Assembly: GCF_009192775.1 (NCBI RefSeq)
Contig: NZ_VTFX01000001.1
Coordinates: 1,054,001-1,118,000, forward strand
Source of the DNA: Arthrobacter yangruifuii
Lineage (GTDB): Bacteria; Actinomycetota; Actinomycetes; Actinomycetales; Micrococcaceae
DNA: 64,000 bases
Direction: 5' to 3'
In this document: one piece after another, positions 8,255 to 17,622 of the stretch
How positions within the stretch are numbered: the stretch's first letter is position 1
How the letters are laid out: each line of letters starts with the position of its first letter
Position numbers and translations under genes: made by a program
The notes under the pieces: model-generated
Told to the model about the DNA's origin: nothing
Seen by the model: only the letters and a program-made list of their open reading frames with translations
Database searches by the model: none

Positions 8255-9154
8255 CTATCGGGCTGCGCCCTTTGCCGGTGCCGGCGCCGGCGCTTCAATG
8301 CCTTCAGGCTCGATCGTGTCCTCGATCTGCAACACCTTGCCCGCACGTGCCCCCAGACGCCGGGAGAGGCGCTGGGCGGCGAAGGTGAGCAGCATGTTCA
8401 GGATAATGAAGATCGCGGCGGTGACCAGCAGGGCCGGCAGGATGTTGCCTTCACCGCTCGCCAGGCGGCGGGCGTACTCGAGCAGCTCGGTGTAACCGAT
8501 GAAGGTACCCAGCGCGGAGTCCTTCAGGATGACCACGAACTGGCTCAGCAGCGCCGGCAGCATGGCCACCAGTGCCTGCGGCATTTCAATGCTGCGCAGC
8601 GACTGGCCCGGGGTCAGGCCGATGGCCAGGCCGGCTTCACGCTGGCCCTTGGGCAGGCCGAAGACACCGGAGCGGACCAGCTCGGCGATGACCGAACCGT
8701 TGTAGAGGGTCAGGGCAATTACCACGGCCCAAAACGGAACCTGTGACGGATCCACCGAGGTGGACTTGGACAGGAACTGGTAAAAGAACACCATCATCAG
8801 CAGCACGGGAACGGCGCGGAAGAATTCGACCACGATCCCGCTGGCCCAGCTGATCGGCTTGAAGGCAGACAACCGGCCGATGCCGAAGAGCAGGCCGAAG
8901 GCGATGGAAGTCACCACCGCAACCGCGGCGGCCTTCAGGGTGGAGAGCAGACCCGGGAGCAGGTAATACTGCCAGGTGCTCCATTCCAGGAACGGCGTCC
9001 ATTTGGCAGCCTCAAACTGGCCTTTGTCGGCCAGGCCGGACGCAGCGAACCAGAGCAGGGCCAGGACCAGCAGGACACCCAGGATGTTGACGATCCTGAT
9101 GTTCCGGCGGGCCTTGGGACCCGGGGCGTCAAACAGGACATTCTGTGCGCTCAT
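8255..9154 (-). CDS. gluD: Glutamate ABC transporter permease GluD
   Basis: A 299-residue polar amino-acid permease of the HisM/GlnP type, with an N-terminal hydrophilic stretch and about five or six membrane helices. The ABC-interaction (EAA-like) loop is around residues 195-215 (LPKGQREAGLAIGLTPGQSL). It overlaps gluC by 4 nt and is the last gene of gluA-gluB-gluC-gluD, the Corynebacterium-type glutamate importer. The C-terminus carries a charged tail ending in a Pro/Ala-rich segment. Confidence 0.88.
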   Translation of the reverse strand: MSAQNVLFDAPGPKARRNIRIVNILGVLLVLALLWFAASGLADKGQFEAAKWTPFLEWSTWQYYLLPGLLSTLKAAAVAVVTSIAFGLLFGIGRLSAFKPISWASGIVVEFFRAVPVLLMMVFFYQFLSKSTSVDPSQVPFWAVVIALTLYNGSVIAELVRSGVFGLPKGQREAGLAIGLTPGQSLRSIEMPQALVAMLPALLSQFVVILKDSALGTFIGYTELLEYARRLASGEGNILPALLVTAAIFIILNMLLTFAAQRLSRRLGARAGKVLQIEDTIEPEGIEAPAPAPAKGAAR

Positions 9155-9828
9155 CGTGCGACCGCCAGTTTCTTCGAGGCCCAGGTGGTGAGCAGACCGA
9201 TGGGGATAACGATGATGACGTAGCCAATGGCGAAGGTCAGGAAGATCTGTGTCATCAGGTTCGGATAGAACTCGATCATGGTCTTCATGGTGCTGGAGGT
9301 TTCCACGGCAACGCCCGCCGTGGCGGCCACGGTGGTGTTCTTGACCAGGGCGATCAGCACGTTGCCCATCGGGGCAATGGCACCGCGGAAGGCCTGCGGC
9401 ATGATGATGATCCGTGCGGCCGGAAGGAAGCCCAGGCCGATGGCGCGTGCGGCTTCGGCCTGTCCCAGGGGAACGGTGTTGACGCCGCTGCGGATGGCTT
9501 CACAGAAGAAGGCCGCGTGGTAGACCGTCAGGGACAGCACCGCCAGGCGGAAGAAGTTGGTGGTGAAGTCCGAGGACAGGCTGACGTTCAGCTGCGACCA
9601 GAGGGCGAGTGAACCGAACACCATGATGATGGTCAGCGGGGTGTTCCGGAAGATATTTACGTAGGCAGTACCGAACCACTGCAGGCTGGGGATCGGGGAG
9701 ATCCGCATCAGCGCCAGGACGGTACCCAGTATCAGCGACCAGAGAGCCGCCCAGAACGCCAGCTGGATGTTGACCCAGAAAGCGCCGACGACGTCGTACT
9801 GCTCGAAGAGGGCAGTAAAACCCTCCAT
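9151..9828 (-). CDS. gluC: Glutamate ABC transporter permease GluC
   Basis: A 225-residue permease subunit with about five membrane helices and the conserved cytoplasmic loop VPLGQAEAARAIGLGFLPAA that contacts the ATPase. It pairs with GluD in the inner-membrane channel for glutamate uptake. It follows gluB after about 100 nt containing two hairpins and overlaps gluD (stop/start overlap of 4 nt). Confidence 0.9.
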   Translation of the reverse strand: MEGFTALFEQYDVVGAFWVNIQLAFWAALWSLILGTVLALMRISPIPSLQWFGTAYVNIFRNTPLTIIMVFGSLALWSQLNVSLSSDFTTNFFRLAVLSLTVYHAAFFCEAIRSGVNTVPLGQAEAARAIGLGFLPAARIIIMPQAFRGAIAPMGNVLIALVKNTTVAATAGVAVETSSTMKTMIEFYPNLMTQIFLTFAIGYVIIVIPIGLLTTWASKKLAVAR

Positions 9829-9858
9829 GTTTCACCTCTTTATGGTGGACGAAGCCCG

Positions 9859-9918
9859 GGCCGGGAAAGCATGAATGCCCTCCCGGCCGCGGGGTGTAAC
9901 GGAAGGTGCCGAAGCACC
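9859..9918 (-). other. Two intergenic RNA hairpins between gluB and gluC
   Basis: GGCCGGGA (9859-9866) pairs with TCCCGGCC (9881-9888), and GGTGC (9905-9909) pairs with GCACC (9914-9918) around a CGAA tetraloop. Such hairpins after a binding-protein gene commonly stabilise its mRNA or attenuate the permease genes; that role is inferred. Confidence 0.55.
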
Positions 9919-9928
9919 GGTGGAACTG

Positions 9929-10780
9929 TTAGGCGCAGGCGTCCATCTTCGGCGGGTTCATTTCTGCGTTGAAGGTGTAGTCGGCGCCCTCGGTGTTCTT
10001 CTTGATGGCTTCTTCCCAGGCACCATCATCGATCATCTTGGTGATCGCGGTGTTGATGTCCTCGCACGTGACGACTCCGCCTTCCTTCGGCAGGCCCACG
10101 CCGTACTTCTCCTCGGAGAAGGGGTTGCCGACAACCTTGAACTTGCCCTTGTTGGCGTCCGTGGACGCCAGGCCGGCGAGGATGATGTCATCGGTGGTCA
10201 CGGCGTCGATCTGGCCGCCCTGCATAGCGGTCACGCACTCGGCGTAGCTCGGCTGCTCCAGGAGGTTCACGCCGGCGGCCTTCTCGTCCTTGATCTTCTG
10301 GGCGGAGGTGGAGCCGGTGACGGAGCACAGGTTCTTGCCTTCCAGGTCCTCCGGGCCGGCGATGTCGCTGTCGGCAGGAACCAGCAGGTCCTGGCCGGCG
10401 ACGAAGTACGGGCCGGCGAAGGCGACCTTTTCCTTGCGGGTGTCCGTGATGGAGTAGGTCGCGAAGATCATGTCCAGCTGGTCATTCTCGAGCATGTTCT
10501 CGCGCTGTGCGGAGGGGCTCGCCATGAACTCGATCTGGTCCTCGGGGTAGCCCAGCTCGTTGGCCACGTACTTGGCAACATCGACGTCGAAGCCGGTGAA
10601 CTCGCTGCCATCCTTGAAGCCCAGGCCCGGCTGGTCAAACTTGATGCCGATGCGGATCTTCTCGCCGGAGCCTTCGGTGCTGCCGGACTCTGAGCCGGAA
10701 TCGGAACCGCCGCCGCAGGCGGACAGGGTGAGGGCAGCCACCGCAGCGATGGCTGCTGCTGCGTAACGGGTCTTGCGCAT
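9929..10780 (-). CDS. gluB: Glutamate-binding lipoprotein GluB
   Basis: A 283-residue family 3 solute-binding protein. The start MRKTRYAAAA at 10780 gives a signal peptide ending in the lipobox LSAC followed by a Gly/Ser linker, so it is a membrane-anchored lipoprotein. The mature part has the typical two-lobe pattern (GFDVDVAKYVANELGYPEDQ, then ENDQLDMIFATYSITDTR). It captures extracellular glutamate for GluCD. A purine-rich AGGAG site lies just before the start. The frame is open farther upstream, but without a signal peptide in register. Confidence 0.92.
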   Translation of the reverse strand: MRKTRYAAAAIAAVAALTLSACGGGSDSGSESGSTEGSGEKIRIGIKFDQPGLGFKDGSEFTGFDVDVAKYVANELGYPEDQIEFMASPSAQRENMLENDQLDMIFATYSITDTRKEKVAFAGPYFVAGQDLLVPADSDIAGPEDLEGKNLCSVTGSTSAQKIKDEKAAGVNLLEQPSYAECVTAMQGGQIDAVTTDDIILAGLASTDANKGKFKVVGNPFSEEKYGVGLPKEGGVVTCEDINTAITKMIDDGAWEEAIKKNTEGADYTFNAEMNPPKMDACA

Positions 10781-10892
10781 GATTTCTCCTTGCATTGCGG
10801 TGCTCCCGGAGACGGGGCACCTAGCCTCATAAGGATTTCCCCCAACTGGTGAAACCCGGTACTGCGGTACTGCCGGTAACGCTGTGGACGGT

Positions 10893-11672
<780 letters not shown>

Positions 11673-11808
11673 AAGGAAAATCTAACCATTGATTATTGCC
11701 GGCATGTGTCAGGGACCACCGGGGGAGGTAATTTGTGACTCAAGCGCAACCTGTCCGGAGCGATTCCGTGCAGTCCGCAGTCTGCGTTGCCACCGGCGCC
11801 ATGGCGGA

Positions 11809-11814
11809 TAGCCT
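11809..11814 (+). promoter_or_regulatory. Leaderless -10 element of the LOG-family gene
   Basis: TAGCCT ends 6 nt before the ATG at 11821, and no ribosome binding site is present. Confidence 0.5.
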
Positions 11815-11820
11815 AGAGGC

Positions 11821-12591
11821 ATGTCTATCAGCGATGATCCCCGTCACCTGCCCGCCGACCAGCCGCGCAAGCGTGGCCCGGTAGAGCTTCGCCGGGGAGC
11901 GGCCCTGACCCCGCAGTCGGACCGCTTCCTGCTGGACACGGCGGGTTCCACCCATTTCACGCATACCGACCCCTGGCGCGTGCTGCGGATCCAGAGCGAG
12001 TTCGTCGAAGGCTTCGGGACCCTTTCCGAACTGGGCCCGGCGGTGAGCGTGTTCGGGTCCGCCCGGAGCGTGCCCGGATCGCGCTATTACAAGCTCGGGG
12101 AAGAGGTGGGCCGGCTGCTGGCCGTAGCGGGACTGGCGGTGATTACCGGCGGCGGCCCCGGCTCCATGGAAGCGGCCAACAAGGGGGCCGTCGGAGCAGA
12201 CGGCCTGTCCGTAGGCCTGGGCATTGAACTTCCGTTCGAGACCGGTTTGAACGAATGGGTGGACCTGGGCGTCAACTTCCGGTACTTCTTCGTCCGCAAG
12301 ACCATGTTCGTCAAGTACGCCCAGGGGTTCATTGTCCTGCCCGGCGGGTTCGGAACCCTGGATGAGCTTTTCGAGGCCATGACCCTCGTACAGACGCAGA
12401 AGGTCACGTCGTTCCCGATTGTGCTGATCGGCACCGAATTCTGGAACCCGCTGCTGGGATGGATCCGTGAGACCCTGCTGGCCGAGGGCATGGTGGGGGA
12501 AGCAGACCTCGAGCTGCTGCACGTGGTGGATGACCCGGCGGAGGCCGTGCGGCTGATGATTGCCGACAGCGCTGGACACGTTTCCCCCTAG
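11821..12591 (+). CDS. LOG-family nucleotide phosphoribohydrolase (TIGR00730)
   Basis: A 256-residue Rossmann-fold protein with the LOG hallmark motifs GGGPGSMEAANKGA (about residue 117) and PGGFGTLDELFE (about 175). Relatives such as Rv1205 cleave cytokinin riboside monophosphates or related nucleotides; older databases call them lysine decarboxylases, wrongly. The physiological substrate here is unknown. A TAGCCT 6 nt before the ATG points to a leaderless transcript. It is divergent from gluA and followed by the DivIVA-like/tag pair, as in mycobacteria. Confidence 0.88.
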   Translation: MSISDDPRHLPADQPRKRGPVELRRGAALTPQSDRFLLDTAGSTHFTHTDPWRVLRIQSEFVEGFGTLSELGPAVSVFGSARSVPGSRYYKLGEEVGRLLAVAGLAVITGGGPGSMEAANKGAVGADGLSVGLGIELPFETGLNEWVDLGVNFRYFFVRKTMFVKYAQGFIVLPGGFGTLDELFEAMTLVQTQKVTSFPIVLIGTEFWNPLLGWIRETLLAEGMVGEADLELLHVVDDPAEAVRLMIADSAGHVSP

Positions 12592-12639
12592 CGGACAGCG
12601 GCCCGGCGGGGAAGCCGCAGCGTCTGGCACCATTGTCCT

Positions 12640-12981
12640 GTGACACTCCTCCTGGTCTTCCTTGCCATCGCCGTGCTCGGCCTCGCCACCGCTTTCGGCA
12701 TCGGCCGGCTGCGCCCGCCGTCGGCCGGAACCGCTGTCCTGACGGCTGTGCAGGGCCTGGCAGAGCCGGACCCCCGGCTGCCGCCCGTGCTGCTGCCCGA
12801 ACATCCCGCCGCGGCAGATGTTGCCCGGGTGCGGTTTCCCGTGGCACTGCGCGGCTACCGGATGGGCCAGGTGGACGAGGTGCTGGACCGGCTGGCCGCC
12901 GCTCTTGGGGAACGCGATGCACGGATCCGGGACCTCGAAGCCGCAGCAGGGGATTCCCTCTCCGGCGGGAGCGGAAAGTGA
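12640..12981 (+). CDS. Membrane-anchored DivIVA-domain-like protein
   Basis: A 113-residue protein with an N-terminal membrane helix (residues 2-20), a variable linker and a C-terminal segment VRFPVALRGYRMGQVDEVLDRL. That segment is the core of the short DivIVA-like domain, followed by a heptad-like stretch. It corresponds in position to Rv1209 of M. tuberculosis. The function is unknown; a link to polar growth is only suggested by the domain. The start is GTG, and the stop overlaps the tag start (GTGA). Confidence 0.75.
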   Translation: MTLLLVFLAIAVLGLATAFGIGRLRPPSAGTAVLTAVQGLAEPDPRLPPVLLPEHPAAADVARVRFPVALRGYRMGQVDEVLDRLAAALGERDARIRDLEAAAGDSLSGGSGK

Positions 12982-13556
12982 GCGCTGTGCCGGGTGCCGA
13001 CGGCCGGCTGCGCTGCGGCTGGGCGCTGGCCAGCGAGGACTATCAGCACTACCACGACACCGAGTGGGGGCGGGCGGTTCAGGGGGAGGCTGCACTGTTT
13101 GAACGCCTGAGCCTGGAGGCCTTCCAGTCGGGCCTCAGCTGGATCACCATCCTGCGCAAACGTGAGGCGTTCCGGACGGCCTTCGCCGGGTTCGATCCGC
13201 AGGCCGTGGCGGCCTTCGGCGATGCAGACCGGGCGAGGCTGCTGGCTGACCCGGGCATCGTGCGCAACGGCGCGAAGATCGATGCCGTGATCAACAATGC
13301 CCGGGCGCTGCTGGCCCTGCCTGATACCGAGAGCCTTGGCGGGCTGCTGGCCCGGTACCGTGCCCCGGAGGGCCGGCCCGCGCCGCAGACCCTTGAGGAC
13401 GTTCCGGCGGCCACTGCCGACTCCGCCGCCCTGGCGAAGGAGCTCAAGAAGCGGGGTTTCCGTTTTGTCGGGCCGATTACCGCCTATGCCATGCTGCAGG
13501 CGACGGGCTACGTCAATGACCACCTCGCCGGATGCTGGGTCCGCCATGGAAACTGA
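12978..13556 (+). CDS. tag: DNA-3-methyladenine glycosylase I
   Basis: A 192-residue base-excision glycosylase of the HhH superfamily Tag type. Motifs: RCGWALASEDYQHYHDTEWG (zinc-site Cys and His, substrate pocket), LSLEAFQSGLSWITILRKRE, and the C-terminal GYVNDHLAGCWVRH that supplies the remaining zinc ligands. It removes 3-methyladenine from alkylated DNA. The start is GTG at 12978, overlapping the previous stop; the open frame upstream is a shadow of the DivIVA-like gene. The following gene overlaps its last 11 nt. Confidence 0.93.
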   Translation: MSAVPGADGRLRCGWALASEDYQHYHDTEWGRAVQGEAALFERLSLEAFQSGLSWITILRKREAFRTAFAGFDPQAVAAFGDADRARLLADPGIVRNGAKIDAVINNARALLALPDTESLGGLLARYRAPEGRPAPQTLEDVPAATADSAALAKELKKRGFRFVGPITAYAMLQATGYVNDHLAGCWVRHGN

Positions 13557-14781
13557 CGTACCCCGGCGTCCGTCCGCGAACCGCCGGATCCGGGCCGCGG
13601 CGCTGAGCGCCCGCACCGCGGTCCAGCGGTGGCCCTGGTACCTCCAGGTCCTCGCCCTGTGGCTGGCCGCCAGGCTCTTTTCCTACGCCGTCCTGGCGGC
13701 CACCGCCCGGTTCCAGCCGGCCGGCCCGTGGTTTGACGCGTCGCCGTCCTACTGGAGCTTCATCAACATCTGGGATGCCGAGTGGTATTCGCGGATCTTT
13801 GCCGACGGTTATCCCTCCAGCGTGCCGCGGGACGCCGCCGGCAGCGCCATCGAGAACGAATGGGCGTTCTACGCCCTGTTCCCGCTGCTGGTGCGGGGGC
13901 TCGACGCCGTGACGGGCCTCGGCTGGGACGTCCTGGCGCCCCTGGCAGCCACGGCTGCCGGGTTTGCCGCGTCCCTGGTCATCTACCGGCTGTTCCGGCT
14001 GCGGACCGGACACGGCACAGCGCTGTGGGCCGTGCTCTTCGTCGCGGTCTTCCCCGTGTCACCGATCCTGCAGATCCCCTATGCGGAGTCGCTGAACCTG
14101 CTTCTGCTCGCAGCAGCACTGTATCTGTTCGTATCCGGCCGCTATCTGGCAGCCATCCCGGTGGTAGCACTGATGTGCCTTTCCCGGCCCGTGGGGGTTC
14201 CCTTTGCGCTCGCCGCCGGCGCAGTGCTGGCCGTGCGCTTCCTGCGCCGGCACCGGGTGGATTTCCCGGCCGGTGAGGCGTGGCGGCTCACCGCGCTGAC
14301 AGCGGCGTCCGGGTTCTCCGCGCTGGCGTGGCCGGTCATCGCGTGGGTCTGGACGGGAGACCTGCGCGCCTACACGGATACCGAGAGTGCCTGGCGATTC
14401 GGGGACCTGGTTCCGTTCAAGCCCTGGCTGACCATGTCCCAGCACCTCTTCGATCCGCTGTTCGGCCCCGTGGCCCTGGTGCTGCTGGTCGGAGCCGCCG
14501 TGCTCTACCTGACGTCGGCCCCGGTCCGGCGGCTGGGACTGGAACTGCAGCTGTGGTGCGCTGCGTATCTGCTGTACCTGCTGGTGTTCCTGAACCCGCA
14601 GACCAGCACGTTCCGGCTCCTGCTGCCGATGTTTCCGCTGGCACTGTCCACCGCGTGGCTTAGCCCGTCCCGGGCCTACCGGGGTGCCGTTGCGGCAGGG
14701 TTCGCGGTACTGCAGATTGTGTGGGTGGTGTGGCTGTGGCGTTGGACCCAATTGCCCGGCGGAGGGGATTACCCGCCCTAG
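13546..14781 (+). CDS. PIG-V-like mannosyltransferase, integral membrane
   Basis: A 411-residue polytopic protein (about 9-10 helices) of the GT-C fold. The luminal motif INIWDAEWYSRIFADGYP near residues 66-85 matches the WD-x-x-WY-x-x-I-x-x-GY motif of PIG-V family mannosyltransferases. It probably transfers a sugar from a polyprenyl phosphate donor outside the membrane; acceptor and product are not evident. It starts with ATG at 13546 inside the end of tag. There is no neighbouring glycan cluster to define a pathway. Confidence 0.72.
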   Translation: METDVPRRPSANRRIRAAALSARTAVQRWPWYLQVLALWLAARLFSYAVLAATARFQPAGPWFDASPSYWSFINIWDAEWYSRIFADGYPSSVPRDAAGSAIENEWAFYALFPLLVRGLDAVTGLGWDVLAPLAATAAGFAASLVIYRLFRLRTGHGTALWAVLFVAVFPVSPILQIPYAESLNLLLLAAALYLFVSGRYLAAIPVVALMCLSRPVGVPFALAAGAVLAVRFLRRHRVDFPAGEAWRLTALTAASGFSALAWPVIAWVWTGDLRAYTDTESAWRFGDLVPFKPWLTMSQHLFDPLFGPVALVLLVGAAVLYLTSAPVRRLGLELQLWCAAYLLYLLVFLNPQTSTFRLLLPMFPLALSTAWLSPSRAYRGAVAAGFAVLQIVWVVWLWRWTQLPGGGDYPP

Positions 14782-14927
14782 TTTGTGGCACGCGACACAG
14801 GAAATTTCGTTTGCCCGGTACTTGTGCGGAATAATGACAGCAATTGCCGGGCGGATATTGTTCTTTCGCAGGCAGCGGATTACAGGTGCTCCGGATAAAC
14901 CGGACGCTGTGAAAGGGGAATCTGGAA

Positions 14928-15095
14928 ATGGCTGCGATGAAACCGCGGACGGGCGACGGTCCAATGGAGGTCACGAAGGAAGGGCGCAGCCTCATTTTGC
15001 GGGTGCCGATAGACGGCGGCGGCAGGCTGGTGGTTGAGCTGAATGTGGAAGAAGCAGGCAAGCTTAAGGACTGTCTTCTGGGCGTAACGGGCTAG
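14928..15095 (+). CDS. DUF3117 small conserved protein
   Basis: A 55-residue protein starting MAAMKPRTGDGPMEVTKEGR and ending in LNVEEAGKLKDCLLGVTG. This is the near-invariant DUF3117 protein found throughout Actinobacteria (Rv1211 in M. tuberculosis). AAAGGGG at 14912-14918 lies 9 nt before the ATG. The function is unknown. Its stop codon overlaps the -10 hexamer of pepA. The 146 nt before it contain no other gene. Confidence 0.93.
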   Translation: MAAMKPRTGDGPMEVTKEGRSLILRVPIDGGGRLVVELNVEEAGKLKDCLLGVTG

Positions 15096-15098
15096 CCT
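15093..15098 (+). promoter_or_regulatory. Leaderless -10 element of pepA, overlapping the DUF3117 stop
   Basis: TAGCCT includes the TAG stop of the DUF3117 gene and ends 7 nt before the pepA ATG at 15106, which has no ribosome binding site. Confidence 0.5.
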
Positions 15099-15105
15099 AT
15101 ATTCC

Positions 15106-16752
15106 ATGCAGCTGCCTCCAAAGACTTCAGTTAGGACCGGATCCGCTCCGGCGTCGCCCTTCACCACCGCCTCGCTGCCGGAAGTCACTGCCCTGCCGGC
15201 TTTGAACCCGCGGACCGGAAAGGCGGAGTCCGGCAGCGGACTGCAGCCGGTCCCGGCCGAAGGGGTGGACATCCTCGCCGTGGCAATGACGCCGGCGCCG
15301 GACGGTTCCGGCCGGGAGGACGAGGACGAGGCAGCAAACCCGGTGCCGCAGCCGCGGCGCGGCGCCGGCGAAGCCGCAGTACGCTACGGCGCCGACGTCG
15401 CTGCACGCGCCCGCAGCGCCAAGGTGACCGGCAGGGCCGGCGAGATCCTGGTGATCGAACCGCCCCGTGACGCGGCGGACCTGCCCGGCAGGCTCATTTA
15501 TGTGGGCGCAGGCGACGAGTCGCCGGCTGCGCTGCGGAGCGCCGGCGCCGCCCTGGCCCGTGCAACCATGGGAGCCCGCCGGATCCGGGGCAGCGTTGTG
15601 GACGGGCTGGAGCCGGCCCGGCAGGAGGCCTTCCTCGAGGGTTTCCTGCTGGGCGGTTACCGTCCGCCGCGGGCCGGCGTCACCGACGCACCGGCACCGA
15701 TCGCCGCGCACCTTGAATTGACGGGGCTGGACGAAGGCGCGGCCGCCCGCGCCGCGGTGACCGCCCGGGCCGTATGGACCGCCCGGGACCTGACCAACAT
15801 CCCGGCAGATACGGCCACGCCGGAGTGGATTGCCGAGCAGGCCCGGAGCCTTGCCGGCAGCAGCGCACTGACGGTGCGGGTCCGCGCCGAAGATGAGCTC
15901 AGGGCCGGGGGATTCGGCGGGCTGCTTGCCGTCGGCTCCGGATCGGAGCATCCGCCGCGGCTGGTCGAGGTGACCTACCAGCCGGACGGCGCGGACCTGC
16001 CGCACGTTGTCCTGGTGGGCAAGGGCATCACCTTCGATTCCGGCGGAATCTCACTCAAGCCGCGGGATGCCATGATGACCATGAAGACTGACATGGCCGG
16101 TGCCGCCGCGGTCCTGGCAGTGGCTGAGGCGGCGGCGGCCCTGAAACTGCCCGTAAAGGTCACTGCGGTGCTGGCCCTGGCGGAGAACGCCATCGGCGCA
16201 GCCTCGTACCGGCCCGCCGACGTCGTGACCACCTACAACGGGACCACAGTGGAAGTGGGGAACACGGATGCCGAAGGCCGGATGGTCCTCGCCGATGCGC
16301 TGGCGTACGCCGCTGCCGAGCTTGCGCCGGATGTGCTGGTGGATGTCGCCACCCTGACCGGTGCCGCAGCCCTGGGACTGGGAATGCACCACGCCGCCCT
16401 CTTCGGCAACGCCCCGGGGCTGCTGGCCCGGCTGGAAGAGGCGGGACGCACCTCCGGCGACGCCGTGTGGCAGCTGCCGCTGGTGGCTGAGTACGCGGAT
16501 GTGCTGGACTCCGACATCGCCGATGTGTCCCACATTGCGCCGGTCAAGGCGAAGTTCGGGGCAGGCGCGATTGTTGCCGCCCTGTTCCTGGAGAGGTTCA
16601 CCGGAGGGGTTCCCTGGGCCCATGTGGATATTGCCGGGCCTTCGCGTGCCACCAAGGACAGCCGTGAGGTGACCAAGGGCGCCACCGGGTTCGGGGTGCG
16701 GCTGCTGCTGTCCTACCTTGCCGGGTTGGGCCGGACTGCCGACAAGGGGTAG
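15106..16752 (+). CDS. pepA: Leucyl aminopeptidase (M17)
   Basis: A 548-residue M17 dizinc aminopeptidase that removes N-terminal residues from peptides in the cytosol. The catalytic domain shows GKGITFDSGGISLKP (metal Asp and Lys, about residue 305) and NTDAEGRMVLADAL (about 386). The N-terminal macro-like domain is divergent and preceded by about 25 extra residues. The start is supported by a TAGCCT hexamer 7 nt upstream. It is convergent with map. Confidence 0.93.
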   Translation: MQLPPKTSVRTGSAPASPFTTASLPEVTALPALNPRTGKAESGSGLQPVPAEGVDILAVAMTPAPDGSGREDEDEAANPVPQPRRGAGEAAVRYGADVAARARSAKVTGRAGEILVIEPPRDAADLPGRLIYVGAGDESPAALRSAGAALARATMGARRIRGSVVDGLEPARQEAFLEGFLLGGYRPPRAGVTDAPAPIAAHLELTGLDEGAAARAAVTARAVWTARDLTNIPADTATPEWIAEQARSLAGSSALTVRVRAEDELRAGGFGGLLAVGSGSEHPPRLVEVTYQPDGADLPHVVLVGKGITFDSGGISLKPRDAMMTMKTDMAGAAAVLAVAEAAAALKLPVKVTAVLALAENAIGAASYRPADVVTTYNGTTVEVGNTDAEGRMVLADALAYAAAELAPDVLVDVATLTGAAALGLGMHHAALFGNAPGLLARLEEAGRTSGDAVWQLPLVAEYADVLDSDIADVSHIAPVKAKFGAGAIVAALFLERFTGGVPWAHVDIAGPSRATKDSREVTKGATGFGVRLLLSYLAGLGRTADKG

Positions 16753-16754
16753 GG

Positions 16755-16772
16755 CCGGGCGGACCCGCCCGG
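16755..16772. terminator. GC-rich hairpin between pepA and map
   Basis: CCGGGCGG (16755-16762) and CCGCCCGG (16765-16772) form a tight stem between convergent genes. There is no U-tract, so termination is possible but not certain. Confidence 0.5.
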
Positions 16773-16784
16773 GCCGAGGGAAGC

Positions 16785-17573
16785 CTATCCGCGGCCCGGT
16801 GCAGCCGGCGGCAGCGTGAGGATTTCCGCTCCGCCGGACGTGACGGCAATGGTGTGTTCGCTGTGCGCCGTCCGGCAGCCCGTTGCACTGCGGAGGGTCC
16901 ACCCGTCCGCGTCGGTGACCAGTTCGGCGGTATCTGCCATGACCCACGGCTCAAGGGCAAGCAGCAGCCCGGGACGCAGCTTGTAACCGCGCCCGGGCCG
17001 TCCGTTGTTCGCAATGTGGGGGTCCTGGTGCATGGTCGAGCCCACACCGTGCCCGCCGAATTCGGTATTGACCGGATATCCGGCCTCCGTGAGGACCGAG
17101 CCGATGGTGTGCGAGATGTCCCCGATGCGGGCGCCGGGGCGGGCTACGGCTATTCCCGCGGCCAGGGCCCGTTCCGTCGCGTCGACCATGGCGGCATCCG
17201 CTGGGGAGGGGCTGCCGCCCACGGTAAAAGTAATGGCCGAATCGGCTACGATCCCGGCCAGGGAAACGGCCAGGTCCAGGGTCAGCAGGTCGCCGTCGGC
17301 GAGCACCCGGTCATGCGGGAGGCCGTGCAGCACGGCGTCATTCACGGACGTGCAGATGTAGTGGGCAAACGGTCCGCGTCCGAACGACGGCGCGTAGTCC
17401 ACATAGCAGGATTTGGCGCCGGCCTCGGTGATCATGGTCCGGGCCCACTGATCGATGTCCAGCAGATTCGTCCCTGCCGTGGTGCGGGCCTTGATGGTCT
17501 GCAGGATATCGGCGACGAGTGCGCCGGTGTTCCTCGCCCGGGACAGCTCGGAGGGGTTGAGGATCTCAATCAT
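16785..17573 (-). CDS. map: Type I methionine aminopeptidase
   Basis: A 262-residue pita-bread metalloprotease that removes initiator methionine. The metal ligands are recognisable: LTLDLAVSLAG (Asp), DSAITF (Asp), GHGVGSTMH (His), LEPWVM (Glu) and the final Glu near HSEHTIAV. The HGLPHD region contributes the substrate histidine. An AGGAAAGG lies just upstream of the ATG. It stands apart from ribosomal operons and is probably a second, non-ribosomal-operon paralogue; that cannot be checked within this window. Confidence 0.93.
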   Translation of the reverse strand: MIEILNPSELSRARNTGALVADILQTIKARTTAGTNLLDIDQWARTMITEAGAKSCYVDYAPSFGRGPFAHYICTSVNDAVLHGLPHDRVLADGDLLTLDLAVSLAGIVADSAITFTVGGSPSPADAAMVDATERALAAGIAVARPGARIGDISHTIGSVLTEAGYPVNTEFGGHGVGSTMHQDPHIANNGRPGRGYKLRPGLLLALEPWVMADTAELVTDADGWTLRSATGCRTAHSEHTIAVTSGGAEILTLPPAAPGRG

Positions 17574-17622
17574 GCGGCGCCTTTCCTGGGGCCCTGCACG
17601 CGGGCAGGTTTGATGGAGCGGG

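Noticed and set aside
15106-15180. Signal peptide at the N-terminus of PepA
   Set aside because: The extra 25 residues are Ser/Thr/Pro-rich but lack a hydrophobic core; the enzyme is cytosolic.
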